Positions 53,195 to 62,536 are shown, counted from the stretch's first letter. The stretch is 64,000 nt of DNA from an uncultured Clostridia bacterium (GCA_947625615.1 CANQPB010000001.1:81669-145668), one strand, 5' to 3'. The notes: generated by a model from the letters alone, not told the origin. Translations and numbers: made by a program.

Positions 53195-53543
53195 CAGAAC
53201 AGTGCCGAACGCCTGGGACATCGCGGTGTTCGCGGTTATAGCCCTCGCCGCGGCGATAACCCTTATATTCTCGCGGCCGGGCGGCGAGCCGGGCAGCAGC
53301 GTTGAAATACGCGTAGGCGATGAAATTTTTGCGACGGCCGAGCTGTCCTCCGACAAAACTATCGACGTAGACGGGCTATGCGTTGTCGAGATCAGCGGGG
53401 GCGAGGCAAGGGTGATCAGCGCAAAATGCAAAAATCAGATATGCGTGCGGCATAGGGCGATAAGCCGCCCCGGCGAGGTTATAATCTGCCTGCCGCAGCA
53501 GGTGACCGTCAGGGTTACCGGCGGCCCCGACGCGGTGATCTGA
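53184..53543 (+). CDS. NusG domain II-containing protein
   Basis: N-terminal TM; VISAKCKNQICVRHRAISRPGEVIICLPQQVTVRV. Confidence 0.9.
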   Translation: MKTDRTVPNAWDIAVFAVIALAAAITLIFSRPGGEPGSSVEIRVGDEIFATAELSSDKTIDVDGLCVVEISGGEARVISAKCKNQICVRHRAISRPGEVIICLPQQVTVRVTGGPDAVI

Positions 53544-53564
53544 CGGGGAAGGCGAGGGGAGCGT

Positions 53565-54083
53565 ATGACAAGATCCCGAAAAATTGCGGCGGCAGGGCTT
53601 ATGACGGCCCTCTGCTTCGGGCTTTCCTATCTCGAATTCGTGATACCGCTTTCGCCCGGCGTGCCGGGTATTAAACTTGGCCTTGCGAACGTCTGCGTGA
53701 CCGCGGCGCTATATCTTTTCGGCCTGCCGATGGCGGCGGGGATAAATTTTGCGAGAATGGTTCTCAGCTGGCTTATTTTCGGCAGCTTTTCGGGATTTTT
53801 ATACAGTCTCGCCGGGGGAGCCCTAAGCCTTGCAGCGATGGCGCTCAACAAGCGCGCGGGGAAGTGCACCCCTATAGGGGTGAGCGCGGCGGGGGGAGCG
53901 GTTCACAACATGGGGCAGCTTTTAGTCGCCCGGCTGATGACCGGCACCGGCGCGGTAGTCTATTACGCCCCGATTCTTCTGATTTCGGGCGGCGCGGCGG
54001 GTGCCTTATGCGGCGCGGTCGCGTTCAAGATAATTTCAAGGCTGAGGCATTCGGCTCCCGAAAAAATCTTGAAAAAGCGTTGA
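53565..54083 (+). CDS. Gx transporter family/heptaprenyl diphosphate synthase component I-like membrane protein
   Basis: Multi-TM: SYLEFVIPLSPGVPGIKLGLANVCVTAALYLFG; downstream of the NusG-II protein. Confidence 0.85.
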   Translation: MTRSRKIAAAGLMTALCFGLSYLEFVIPLSPGVPGIKLGLANVCVTAALYLFGLPMAAGINFARMVLSWLIFGSFSGFLYSLAGGALSLAAMALNKRAGKCTPIGVSAAGGAVHNMGQLLVARLMTGTGAVVYYAPILLISGGAAGALCGAVAFKIISRLRHSAPEKILKKR

Positions 54084-54137
54084 CATTTTTACGATTTTGT
54101 GGTATTATATTCGGGCGGCGATATTTCGCCTGATTTT

Positions 54138-54214
54138 CGAGGTGTGGCTCAGTTTGGTAGAGCGCCACGTTCGGGACGTGGAGGCCGTGGGTTCGAATCC
54201 CGTCACCTCGACCA
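54138..54214 (+). tRNA. tRNA-Pro (anticodon CGG)
   Basis: CGAGGTG..CACCTCG-ACCA, anticodon loop TTCGGGA; upstream TTGACA-17-TATTAT. Confidence 0.94.
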
Positions 54215-54619
54215 AACAATCCCCGGTAGTCCTTTGGACTACCGGGGATTGTTTTACAACGCGGTAACGCGCGGTTTCGTAGCAAGTCTATTCAACGCTG
54301 GCTGACCTGCGAAACAATTTAACTCTACGATAGTATAGAGAAACCGCTTGGCTCAAAATCCCCGCAGGGGATTTTGAGCGTCGTCACACGAGACCAAATA
54401 CCGCCTCATAACATATCGCTCTGGGCTGTCGATGGGTATTTTACTGCGCGGTAACGCGCGGTTTCGCCCTATCTTTACCGCCTCTCGGAAATCTCTCCGA
54501 GAAACCGCCATGGCTCAAGATAAGCGATTATTTCTCCGCAAGCACGAGCGGTCGGTCATTTATGACCGCGAAGTGCGAGCGGCAAGAAATAACGCCTATC
54601 GAGACGTCACACGAGACAA
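54215..54619 (+). repeat. Two degenerate structured repeat units downstream of tRNA-Pro
   Basis: TTTTAC(AA/TG)CGCGGTAACGCGCGGTTTCG at 54253 and 54440; GAGAAACCGC..GGCTCAA; each ends CGTCACACGAGAC(C)AA, resembling the tRNA end CGTCACCTCGACCAA. Confidence 0.75.
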
Positions 54620-54702
54620 GGCCTCCCACAAAAATCGCCAATGTCATAACACACCGGCGATTTGCTTATTAAATTGCCTTATTTTTACCGCGTCTTCTCG
54701 CG

Positions 54703-55446
54703 TCACACCGTTATCCATGCGCTGCCTCGGATACCCCCAAGGTCAAACAGGCTGCACCCCGCGAGCACCAACCACACGGCGACCATGCCTGAGGCAGGGC
54801 TGTAACCCGCCTTGCCGTTTTTATCGCGGCCGTATGCTATCACCGCATAGTTTGAAAGCTCTAAAAGGATTTGATCAATTTTAACTTTTTCAAATCCTGT
54901 TTCGGCGCAGATCTCGTCGAGCGTCGCGGTGTTTTTCGCAATGATTTTGACGACGGCGAGCATGTTTTCGTCCGTAAAGAGCTTGAGCAGATTATCGATT
55001 CGCGAGCTGTCCATTTTCAGGCAATTGTCCGCAAATTCGGTTCCCGACATCACAAAACCCATGCCGAGAGGATCGGAAAAAAGGACGTTTTGGTCTTTTT
55101 CGAGGCAGATACTGAGCGTGTCATTCCCCGGCACAACGAATTCCTTATTCATCATGCGCGAAATCGCCTGCCGAACCGTTTCGGCGCGGCCGTTTTTTAT
55201 CGCGAACTCGCAGAAATCGTCGATAATACGCGGATCTTCGACACGCTTTCCGCCCAAAAGCAAGTTTGGCGTCGTGCCGAGCGCGTCGCACAGGTCGGGC
55301 AAAATCAAAATGTCCGGCATCGACTCGTCACGCTCCCATTTTGATACGGCCTGTCCCGAAATCCCCAGCTTCTCGCCGAGCTGTTCCTGCGTAAGCCCCG
55401 CCGCCTTGCGAAGCTCAATGATTTTTTGTGAAATGGTTTTTTCCAT
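54703..55446 (-). CDS. XRE-family HTH transcriptional regulator
   Basis: ISQKIIELRKAAGLTQEQLGEKLGISGQAVSKWERDESMPDILILPDLCDALGTTPNLLLGG. Confidence 0.9.
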   Translation of the reverse strand: MEKTISQKIIELRKAAGLTQEQLGEKLGISGQAVSKWERDESMPDILILPDLCDALGTTPNLLLGGKRVEDPRIIDDFCEFAIKNGRAETVRQAISRMMNKEFVVPGNDTLSICLEKDQNVLFSDPLGMGFVMSGTEFADNCLKMDSSRIDNLLKLFTDENMLAVVKIIAKNTATLDEICAETGFEKVKIDQILLELSNYAVIAYGRDKNGKAGYSPASGMVAVWLVLAGCSLFDLGGIRGSAWITV

Positions 55447-55611
55447 AAAAATTCTCCTTTTCGATGTTTTTGAAGATCTTCTGCTGTCATTTTAGAGCAA
55501 TTTTTATGAAAAGTCAACAAACCATTCAGCAAGTTGACTAAACCGGTGGTTGAGAAAGCCGGAGCGCCGTCGCGAAAGGCCGCCGCCCGGAGCACCCTCC
55601 CCCCAAACAAA

Positions 55612-55643
55612 ACCGCCCTGCGTTAAGCAGAGCGGCCTTTTTT
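55612..55643 (-). terminator. Terminator 3' of the GH43 gene (possibly bidirectional)
   Basis: CCGCCCTGCGTTAAGCAGAGCGGCCTTTTTT; reverse strand followed by TTTTGTTT. Confidence 0.65.
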
Positions 55644-55644
55644 G

Positions 55645-57402
55645 TCATTTTACCTTAACGGTTATCTCGCGCATGTTCTCGGGCAGGTCTTTTTCTTCGG
55701 TCATGTCTAAAACGGGCTCGCCGTCGAAGCCGAAGTGCACCCGCCGGATCCCCGAGGAGCGGGGCGCGTTGATGCCCGGGCGGGCGTGGTAGGTGTTCCA
55801 GGTGTCGCCGTATTCGTCGGTGACGTAGGCGTTGTGGCCGGGCCCGTATTCGCCGGGCGCGACAAGCGAATGCAGAAGCGGATAGTTGCCCTTAACCCAT
55901 ACGCCGGGATCCAAAAGATCTTCGCCGCAGTCAGCGGTGAGAAGTCCGACGCAGTAGGTGCTGTCAACAAGCGCCGAGCTGAACGTCAGGTATATCTTTC
56001 CGCCGCGGATAAGCGCAAACGGGCCCTCGTCGACAAGGGTGTGGTTGTTCTGCCAGCCGTATTCAGGCAGGGTGAGCAAAACGGGGTCGCTCGTGAGCTT
56101 CCAGGGCTCCTGCGGGTCGACCGTCGCGATATACACCCATGCGCCGAGATCTATGGGATTGAACTGCCTCTGGCTCCAGGCGACGTACTGCTTTCCGCCG
56201 TCCTCAAAGGTGGTCATGTCAAGGGTGATGCCCTTGGTGTAAAGCGGCGTGCCGTCCTTTTTCAGCACCCTGCGGGGAGCTTCCCAGCTGTCGCGGTCGT
56301 CGAGCTCGCCGCCCTCCTTTAAAGCCATGACGTGCGACTGCTCGTCGCCGAATTCCTTTGGCGTGCAGGCGTGGAAGATATATTCCTTTCCGGCGACGTT
56401 GTGGAATTCCGGCGCCCAGAGAAGCCCGCCGACATGCGGGTAGGTGACGGAATCGAGGATAAGCTTTTCGGGGGCGTTCACAAGCCCGGGGATAGTCTTT
56501 GCGCGGCGGACGTAGATGGTGTGGTTGCCGTCGGCGTCGTTCGTCGCGACGAAGTAGTAGTCGCCCTTATAGCGGTAAACGCAGGGATCGGCGCGGTTTA
56601 TCGCAATCGGGAAATCGTAGTGGTCTATATGGATCTTTCCCTTTGCCTCGCCGTTTTCGGGAGCTTCCCAGTCCACCCTCTTAAGGTGGGTGGAGCCGTC
56701 GGAATACTTTACGGTCACCCTGAAATCTTCAAGATTCGCGGCGTCGACCTCTTTTTCATATTCAAGCGAGACCGCCACGGGCGTGAGCAGCTTTTTCAGG
56801 GCGTAGTCGGCCTTCTCCTCGGGCACTTCGAACTCGCGGGCGTCAAAAGCGCCCTCGATGCCGCACTCGGTGTAGACAAAATGCTTTTGCGGCGCGCAGC
56901 CGCAGCCGCAGCCCGAGCCGATCTCCTTGACGTCGTCGGTGGGCTCGGTGAGAGACCTGAGCTTTCTGCGATATATTTTTCCGCCCGACGAAAATTTCGC
57001 CACAAGCGTCCCGCAGTTGGGGCATACCTTTAACATCACGTCGTCGATATAGCCGTCGCAAAGCTTAATAAGCCCCAGCTCGGTGTAGTGAACGAGATCT
57101 TTTGATTCAAACACAACGGCGCACCCGCGGGAGCTTTCGTCGTCTTCGCCGTTGGCCTCGGTGCGAATGGCGATCACCTTAAAGCTGCCGTCGTGATACA
57201 TCACAAAGGGCTTTTTCAGGCTCTTCGGGAAGATCTGCCCGCTGACGGGATCCTGCGTGGCCTTGACGAACAGCACCCCGTAGTTGTGGTTGAGGGGCGC
57301 AAATCCGCCCTCCTTTTCATAGCCGAGATGCATGCTCAGCCCGAGGCGGGGAGCATATTCCGCCTCGCTTACGGCGGCGCGGGTATAGCTTATAAACCTC
57401 AT
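55645..57402 (-). CDS. Glycoside hydrolase family 43-like protein with Cys-rich insert
   Basis: FPIAINRADPCVYRYKGDYYFVATND, GLLWAPEFHNVAGKEYIFH, VDEGPFALIRGGKIYLTFSS, GPGHNAYVTDEYGDTWNTYHAR. Confidence 0.9.
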   Translation of the reverse strand: MRFISYTRAAVSEAEYAPRLGLSMHLGYEKEGGFAPLNHNYGVLFVKATQDPVSGQIFPKSLKKPFVMYHDGSFKVIAIRTEANGEDDESSRGCAVVFESKDLVHYTELGLIKLCDGYIDDVMLKVCPNCGTLVAKFSSGGKIYRRKLRSLTEPTDDVKEIGSGCGCGCAPQKHFVYTECGIEGAFDAREFEVPEEKADYALKKLLTPVAVSLEYEKEVDAANLEDFRVTVKYSDGSTHLKRVDWEAPENGEAKGKIHIDHYDFPIAINRADPCVYRYKGDYYFVATNDADGNHTIYVRRAKTIPGLVNAPEKLILDSVTYPHVGGLLWAPEFHNVAGKEYIFHACTPKEFGDEQSHVMALKEGGELDDRDSWEAPRRVLKKDGTPLYTKGITLDMTTFEDGGKQYVAWSQRQFNPIDLGAWVYIATVDPQEPWKLTSDPVLLTLPEYGWQNNHTLVDEGPFALIRGGKIYLTFSSALVDSTYCVGLLTADCGEDLLDPGVWVKGNYPLLHSLVAPGEYGPGHNAYVTDEYGDTWNTYHARPGINAPRSSGIRRVHFGFDGEPVLDMTEEKDLPENMREITVKVK

Positions 57403-57492
57403 AAATTACCTCCTATATTTTATTTTTGTACGGCTTCGCCGCCCCTGCGAAGTCACAAGAGGCGGCGAAGTCAGTATCATTTGTCAAGTAAA

Positions 57493-58947
57493 TCAGTCGA
57501 AGCGCGCCATTTCGGCGTTCAGGTCGTCGAGATAATACTGGAACGACTCTAAATTCTTCTCCTTAAGCTGCGCCCATGAGGTTGCCTCGTTGACGCGTAC
57601 AAGGCCGTCGGCTCCGAGGCCGGTGCGGACGATATTCTGAAGCTGATCGGGAAGGTTGCCGGTGACGTCGATGACGACGTTCTTCTTAGCTATCTCGGCG
57701 CAGATCTCGGACATTTCGATCATGTCGTCGCTCCACAGATACTTCTCCTGAAGCTGTCTGCGGTCTATGGCGATAACGGTCGGGTCGATGACCTTGAATC
57801 TTACGCAGGCGGCAAGCAGAGCCGCGCCCTCGGGATTCTCGGCGCCGCTGATTATGCCGATGGCGCCCTTGATGTCGTCGAAGCTGGTGGAGATGTAGTA
57901 GTTGCCGTCGCCCTGCTCGTCTCTCGGGAGAGGAGCAAACATTATCTCGCCGTTGGCGATGTCGCCCCAAACGGCGGAGATCTCGTCAACAGGGGCCTGG
58001 AAGAAAGATTCGCCTATGACATAGAAGAGGCAGTCGCCCTCCTTGATGCCGGCGCCGAAGGTGCCGTTGTTGCGAAGAGCCCAGCGGTTGGTGCCCTCGT
58101 GGTAGGTGCAGTCGTTCTTCTGAAGATCTGTGAGGTAGTTCATGCCTCTTTCAATCTCGGGGGAATCGACGTTGGAATAATATCTGTTGGTCTCGATGTC
58201 GAGGTAGAGCATCTGCTGGCCGGCGGCTTCCATGAACATGCCGGTGTAGGCCCAGCCGTCCAGAGCGAAGCGGTTGGCGTCGGCGTCGGAGAAGTCGAGG
58301 CACATGTTGTAGAATTTATCCCAAGTCCAGTCGTCGTTGAGGTAAAGCTCGGCGGGATCGTCGTAGCCGTACTCGTCGATAACTCTGCGGTTATAAACGA
58401 CGACGTTCGCGGGGGCGGTATCCATGACTATCTGGTAGTGCTTGCCGCCGAGGGTGAAGTAATCGGCCATGTCCTTGGTGGGCGCCCAAAGGGGATCGTC
58501 AAAGTTGATCCAGGGGTCTACCGGCTGGAACATGCCCTTGATGCAGTTCATCGGGAAGATAGCGGTGGCGTTCGAGCCGCCGGTCATGCAATCCGGCGGG
58601 GTGGCGGCGGTGATAAGCGCGGCCAGGGCGTCGGTGTGCTGCTCGTAGGTGGTCTCTATGTATTCGAGCGTGCAGTTGTACTTTTCCTTGAAAGTCCAGA
58701 ATCCGGTGTTTACGATTTCGCCCTCGTCGTAGTTCTGGAAGGGATCGCCCCAGCCGAACCACTGGACGGTGGTGTTTGCTCCCGCGGCTTCGGCAGCGTC
58801 GGGAAGACGTACGCCGGCAGCGTTAAGGATCGCCTCTGCGTCTTCGGTGGAAAGGGTCAGCTCGATGGGCTGGCGCTTTTTAGAGCCGCAGCCGACAAGT
58901 GCGACTATCATCAGAAGACAGAGAGATATTGCTATGAATCTTTTCAT
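57493..58947 (-). CDS. Extracellular solute-binding lipoprotein, paralog 1
   Basis: Lipobox ALVGCGSKKRQPIELTLSTEDAEAILNAAGVRLP; similar to the next two genes. Confidence 0.85.
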   Translation of the reverse strand: MKRFIAISLCLLMIVALVGCGSKKRQPIELTLSTEDAEAILNAAGVRLPDAAEAAGANTTVQWFGWGDPFQNYDEGEIVNTGFWTFKEKYNCTLEYIETTYEQHTDALAALITAATPPDCMTGGSNATAIFPMNCIKGMFQPVDPWINFDDPLWAPTKDMADYFTLGGKHYQIVMDTAPANVVVYNRRVIDEYGYDDPAELYLNDDWTWDKFYNMCLDFSDADANRFALDGWAYTGMFMEAAGQQMLYLDIETNRYYSNVDSPEIERGMNYLTDLQKNDCTYHEGTNRWALRNNGTFGAGIKEGDCLFYVIGESFFQAPVDEISAVWGDIANGEIMFAPLPRDEQGDGNYYISTSFDDIKGAIGIISGAENPEGAALLAACVRFKVIDPTVIAIDRRQLQEKYLWSDDMIEMSEICAEIAKKNVVIDVTGNLPDQLQNIVRTGLGADGLVRVNEATSWAQLKEKNLESFQYYLDDLNAEMARFD

Positions 58948-59118
58948 AAGATTACCTCCGTTATTTTTGGATAATATAATAATACCACAACCGAGGGTTG
59001 CTTCGCAAGAGTAATTATTAACATTTTTGATATTGGCTATTTGTATATATCGCTATTTTCAGGACTTTTCGCATTTTATTTTTGATTTTTCCTCCACAAA
59101 AATATTCGTATAAGTAAA

Positions 59119-59147
59119 ATCGCCCCCTGTTTTTATCAGGGGGCGAT
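59119..59147 (-). terminator. Terminator after paralog 2
   Basis: Reverse strand ATCGCCCCCTG-ATAAAAA-CAGGGGGCGATTTTA. Confidence 0.7.
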
Positions 59148-59167
59148 ATAAGAATAAGTCAATCTTT

Positions 59168-60592
59168 TTAGGCGGCATCGACAATACTGTTATTAAGATC
59201 GGCGATATAGTAGTCGATAAGCTCGCCGTTCTTTTCCTTGAGCTGGCCCCAGGTTGCGGGTTCGTTAGAGCGGTTGATGGCGTCCTTCATGTCCTGAAGA
59301 GCGCTGTTGAGCTGCGTCTGGAGGTTTCCGGTGTAGTCTATGACCGGCTTTCTCGCCGAGATGTTGTAGCACTCGTCGTACATGTCCATCATCTCCTGCG
59401 ACCAGAGGTATGTCTCCATCATCTGCTTGACGTCTACCCTGATGACCGTCGGGTCGATTATCTTGAAGCGCTCGCACATAGCCAGAAGCACGGCTCCCTC
59501 GTGGTTTGCGCCGTCGGAGACGAGCATATAGCCCTCGGGCGAGGAGCCGAGATAGTAAACGCCGTCGCCCTGTTCGTCTCTCGGGAGGGGAGCGAACATA
59601 ACCTCGTGCTCGTGAAGATCGCCCCAGACGTTTTCGATTTCCTCAACGGTGCCGGTGAAGAACGACGGGCCGATCACATAGTAAAGGCAGTCGCCCTCCT
59701 TCATGCCCGCGCCGAAGTCGCCGCGAAGAGCCCAGCGGCTGGTTCCTTCGTGATAGGTGCAGTCGTTCTTTACGAGATCGTAGAGATACTGCATGCCGCG
59801 CTCGAATTCGGGGGCGTCGATGTTGGAATAGAAGCCGTTTTCGTCGCGCTGCAAAAGCTGCATACCGACGGCTTCGATGAACATGCCGTTATAGGCGTAG
59901 CCGTCGAGGGCGAAGCGGTTGGCGTCGGGATCGGAGAAATCGAGGCAGTAGTCGTAGAAGACGTCCCAAGTCCAGCTGTCGTTGGCGTAAAGCTCGGCGG
60001 GATCGTCGTAGCCGTATTCTTCGATGACTCTGCGGTTGTAAACAACGACGTTCGAGGTCTTGACGTCGGTGATGATGGCGTAGTGGCGGGTGCCGAGCAT
60101 ATACTGCTCGCCCATGGGCTTCATGCCGAGCCAAAGGGGATCGTCGTAGTCTATGTACTGGTCAACGGAGACATACATGCCCTTGATGCAGTCCATGGGA
60201 TAGACCGCGGTGGCGCCGGTGCCGCAGGGGGAGAAATCGGGCGGGGTGCCGCCTGAGATGAGGCGGGCTAAATCGTTATTGCGCTCGAAGTAGTCGGTCT
60301 CGACCCATTCGATGGATCCGCCGTATTTTTCACGGAAGGTGAAGAAGCCGGTGTTGACTATCTGGGCCTCGTCGTAGTTCTGGAAGGGATCGTACCAGGC
60401 GAACCACTGGACGGTGGAATTGGCGCCGGGTGCCTCCTCAACAGGGGGAAGACGGATACCGGCGGCGTTCAGAATTGCCTCGGAATCCTCGGTCGAAAGG
60501 GTCAGCGTGATGGGCTGGCGCTTTTTCTTGCCGCAGCCGACAAGCGCGGCAACCATTATCAGCGCGAGGAGAATGGCGAGAAATTTTTTCAT
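59168..60592 (-). CDS. Extracellular solute-binding lipoprotein, paralog 2
   Basis: ALVGCGKKKRQPITLTLSTEDSEAILNAAGIRLPPVEEAPGANSTVQWFAWYDPFQNYDE. Confidence 0.85.
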   Translation of the reverse strand: MKKFLAILLALIMVAALVGCGKKKRQPITLTLSTEDSEAILNAAGIRLPPVEEAPGANSTVQWFAWYDPFQNYDEAQIVNTGFFTFREKYGGSIEWVETDYFERNNDLARLISGGTPPDFSPCGTGATAVYPMDCIKGMYVSVDQYIDYDDPLWLGMKPMGEQYMLGTRHYAIITDVKTSNVVVYNRRVIEEYGYDDPAELYANDSWTWDVFYDYCLDFSDPDANRFALDGYAYNGMFIEAVGMQLLQRDENGFYSNIDAPEFERGMQYLYDLVKNDCTYHEGTSRWALRGDFGAGMKEGDCLYYVIGPSFFTGTVEEIENVWGDLHEHEVMFAPLPRDEQGDGVYYLGSSPEGYMLVSDGANHEGAVLLAMCERFKIIDPTVIRVDVKQMMETYLWSQEMMDMYDECYNISARKPVIDYTGNLQTQLNSALQDMKDAINRSNEPATWGQLKEKNGELIDYYIADLNNSIVDAA

Positions 60593-60793
60593 AAAAGCCT
60601 CCTTAAAGGTTTGCGGGGCAGGGCATGCCCCCTCGTTTATAAATCAGCACAGACATTATACAACATCAGGTTGTTTTTGGCAAGGGATAACTTCAACATA
60701 TTTTCATATCAGTTTTTGGCAACCTTACATATACGCCGAGTTTTTGCCGTTAAAAATTGATTTATTATAATGTCGGGTTATCATATACGCAAA

Positions 60794-60826
60794 AATCCCT
60801 CCGGGATTGTCCCGGAGGGAAAATTT
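60794..60826 (-). terminator. Terminator after paralog 3
   Basis: ATCCCTCCGGGATTGTCCCGGAGGGAAAATTTTT, T tracts on both strands. Confidence 0.7.
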
Positions 60827-60844
60827 TTGTATTCAGCTTATTCG

Positions 60845-62290
60845 CTATTCGGTATACTCTGCGATTCTCGCGTTGAGATCGTCTAAATAATACTGAAGTC
60901 TTTCGCCGTGGCGCTCCTTAAGCTGGGCCCAGGTGTTGGCGCCGCCGGTTCTGACGATATCCCAGTCGAGGGAGTTGTAGGTGGACTGGAGCTGATCGGG
61001 CAGGTTGCCGGTGTAGAACATTCTCACGTTCTCGGCGGCAACGCGGGTGCACTCGTCGAACATTTCAAGCATTTCGTCAGTCCAGAGGAGCTTTTCCTTG
61101 AGCTGCTTGCGGTCGATGTTGACGACGGTGGGGTCGATCATCTTGAAGCGAATGCAGGAGGCGAGCAGAACGGCTCCCTCGGGGTTAGGCGCGCCCTGTA
61201 CGAGCGAGAAGCCGTCGGGACGGGTAGAGAGATAGTAGATGCCGTCGCCGTCGTCGCGTCTCGGATAAGGAACGAACATTATTTCCTGCTGAGTAAGATC
61301 GCCGTAGGTCTGGGCATATTCCTCAACGGTGTTGCCCCAGAGATCGTATTCAGCCGGCCAGAACAGGACGTTGCCGTCCTTAACGCCGTGACCGTGCTCG
61401 TAGTTGTTCAGAGCCCAGTAGTTTGTTCCCTCACGGAAGAAGCAGTCGTTTCTTGAAAGCTCGTATATAAGGGCTTCGCCCTCTTCAATGATAGGATCGT
61501 CGATGTTGGAAACGTAGTTGCCCTCTTCGTCGCGCCCGATTATGTAGTGGCCGGTCGACTGCTCGACGATGCCGTTTGCTACATAGAAGCCGTCGACGCC
61601 GAAGCGGTTAGCGTCAGGATCGGTGAAATCGAGGGCCATTTCATAGAACTTAGACCAAGTCCAGTCGTCGTTGGCGTAAAGCTCGGCGGGATCGTCGTAG
61701 CCGTATTCCTCGATAACTCTGCGGTTGTAAGGGACAACGTCCTTAAACTTCATGTAGGTGATGATGGCGTAATGCTTGCCCTTGAGGAGGTAGTAATCGG
61801 CAGCGTCGGCAACGCCTTCCCAAAGGGGATCGGTCAGATCGACCCAATCGTCAACGGGCTGATACATGTGGTTGAGCGCGTTGAGCGGGAAATTAGCGGT
61901 GTTGGAGGCGCCGGCGGGGTAGAGGTCGGGTGAGGTGTCGGCCATTATGCGGTTTGCGAGGTCGTTGTTGCGCTCCTGATAGGTAGTCTCGTCGAACACG
62001 ATGTTTCCGCCGTATTTTTCGGTAAAGGTGAAGTAGCCGGTGTTGACCATTTCGCCCTCATCGTAGTTCTGGAAGGGATCGTACCAGGCGAACCAGGTGA
62101 CGGTAGAGTTTGCGCCCGCGGCCTCTTCAACAGGGGGAAGACGGATACCGGCGGCGTTAAGGATAGCCTCGGCGTCTTCGGTGGAGAGGGTGAGCTTGAT
62201 GGGCTGACGCTTTTTCTTGCCGCAGCCGACCATTGTGACGACCATCAGCAGACAAAGGGCGAGAGCCAAGATTCTTTTCAAGTTTTTCAT
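60845..62290 (-). CDS. Extracellular solute-binding lipoprotein, paralog 3
   Basis: TMVGCGKKKRQPIKLTLSTEDAEAILNAAGIRLPPVEEAAGANSTVTWFAWYDPFQNYDE. Confidence 0.85.
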   Translation of the reverse strand: MKNLKRILALALCLLMVVTMVGCGKKKRQPIKLTLSTEDAEAILNAAGIRLPPVEEAAGANSTVTWFAWYDPFQNYDEGEMVNTGYFTFTEKYGGNIVFDETTYQERNNDLANRIMADTSPDLYPAGASNTANFPLNALNHMYQPVDDWVDLTDPLWEGVADAADYYLLKGKHYAIITYMKFKDVVPYNRRVIEEYGYDDPAELYANDDWTWSKFYEMALDFTDPDANRFGVDGFYVANGIVEQSTGHYIIGRDEEGNYVSNIDDPIIEEGEALIYELSRNDCFFREGTNYWALNNYEHGHGVKDGNVLFWPAEYDLWGNTVEEYAQTYGDLTQQEIMFVPYPRRDDGDGIYYLSTRPDGFSLVQGAPNPEGAVLLASCIRFKMIDPTVVNIDRKQLKEKLLWTDEMLEMFDECTRVAAENVRMFYTGNLPDQLQSTYNSLDWDIVRTGGANTWAQLKERHGERLQYYLDDLNARIAEYTE

Positions 62291-62536
62291 TTGTTTCCTG
62301 CCTTTCTTAAGGGGAAGAATTTGACATATCTAACAGGTGAAAATCCCCCGTTCAGGGGGAAGTCGGGTGATATGATATTTAATTATACCACAGGTTGCAG
62401 TTTTTTACAATGTGCACATTCAACAGGATTTTTCCGCTTAATTTGTCTATTAGGACAGCAGGGGAGGCCTTTTTGTCACCCCAAAGGGGCTCTGAGCATA
62501 AAATATCAGCAGAACACCCGGCGAAAGGAGAGGGCC

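Noticed and set aside
54025-54285. 86-aa minus-strand ORF (GDGIRTHGLHVPNVALYQTEPHLENQ) and the similar ORF at 32992-33447
   Set aside because: These are antisense translations of tRNA genes, a common annotation artefact.
54703-55446. XRE regulator considered as a truncated pseudogene because of its abrupt C-terminus (WITV*)
   Set aside because: HTH and middle domain are intact; without homologs I cannot show a missing C-terminal region.
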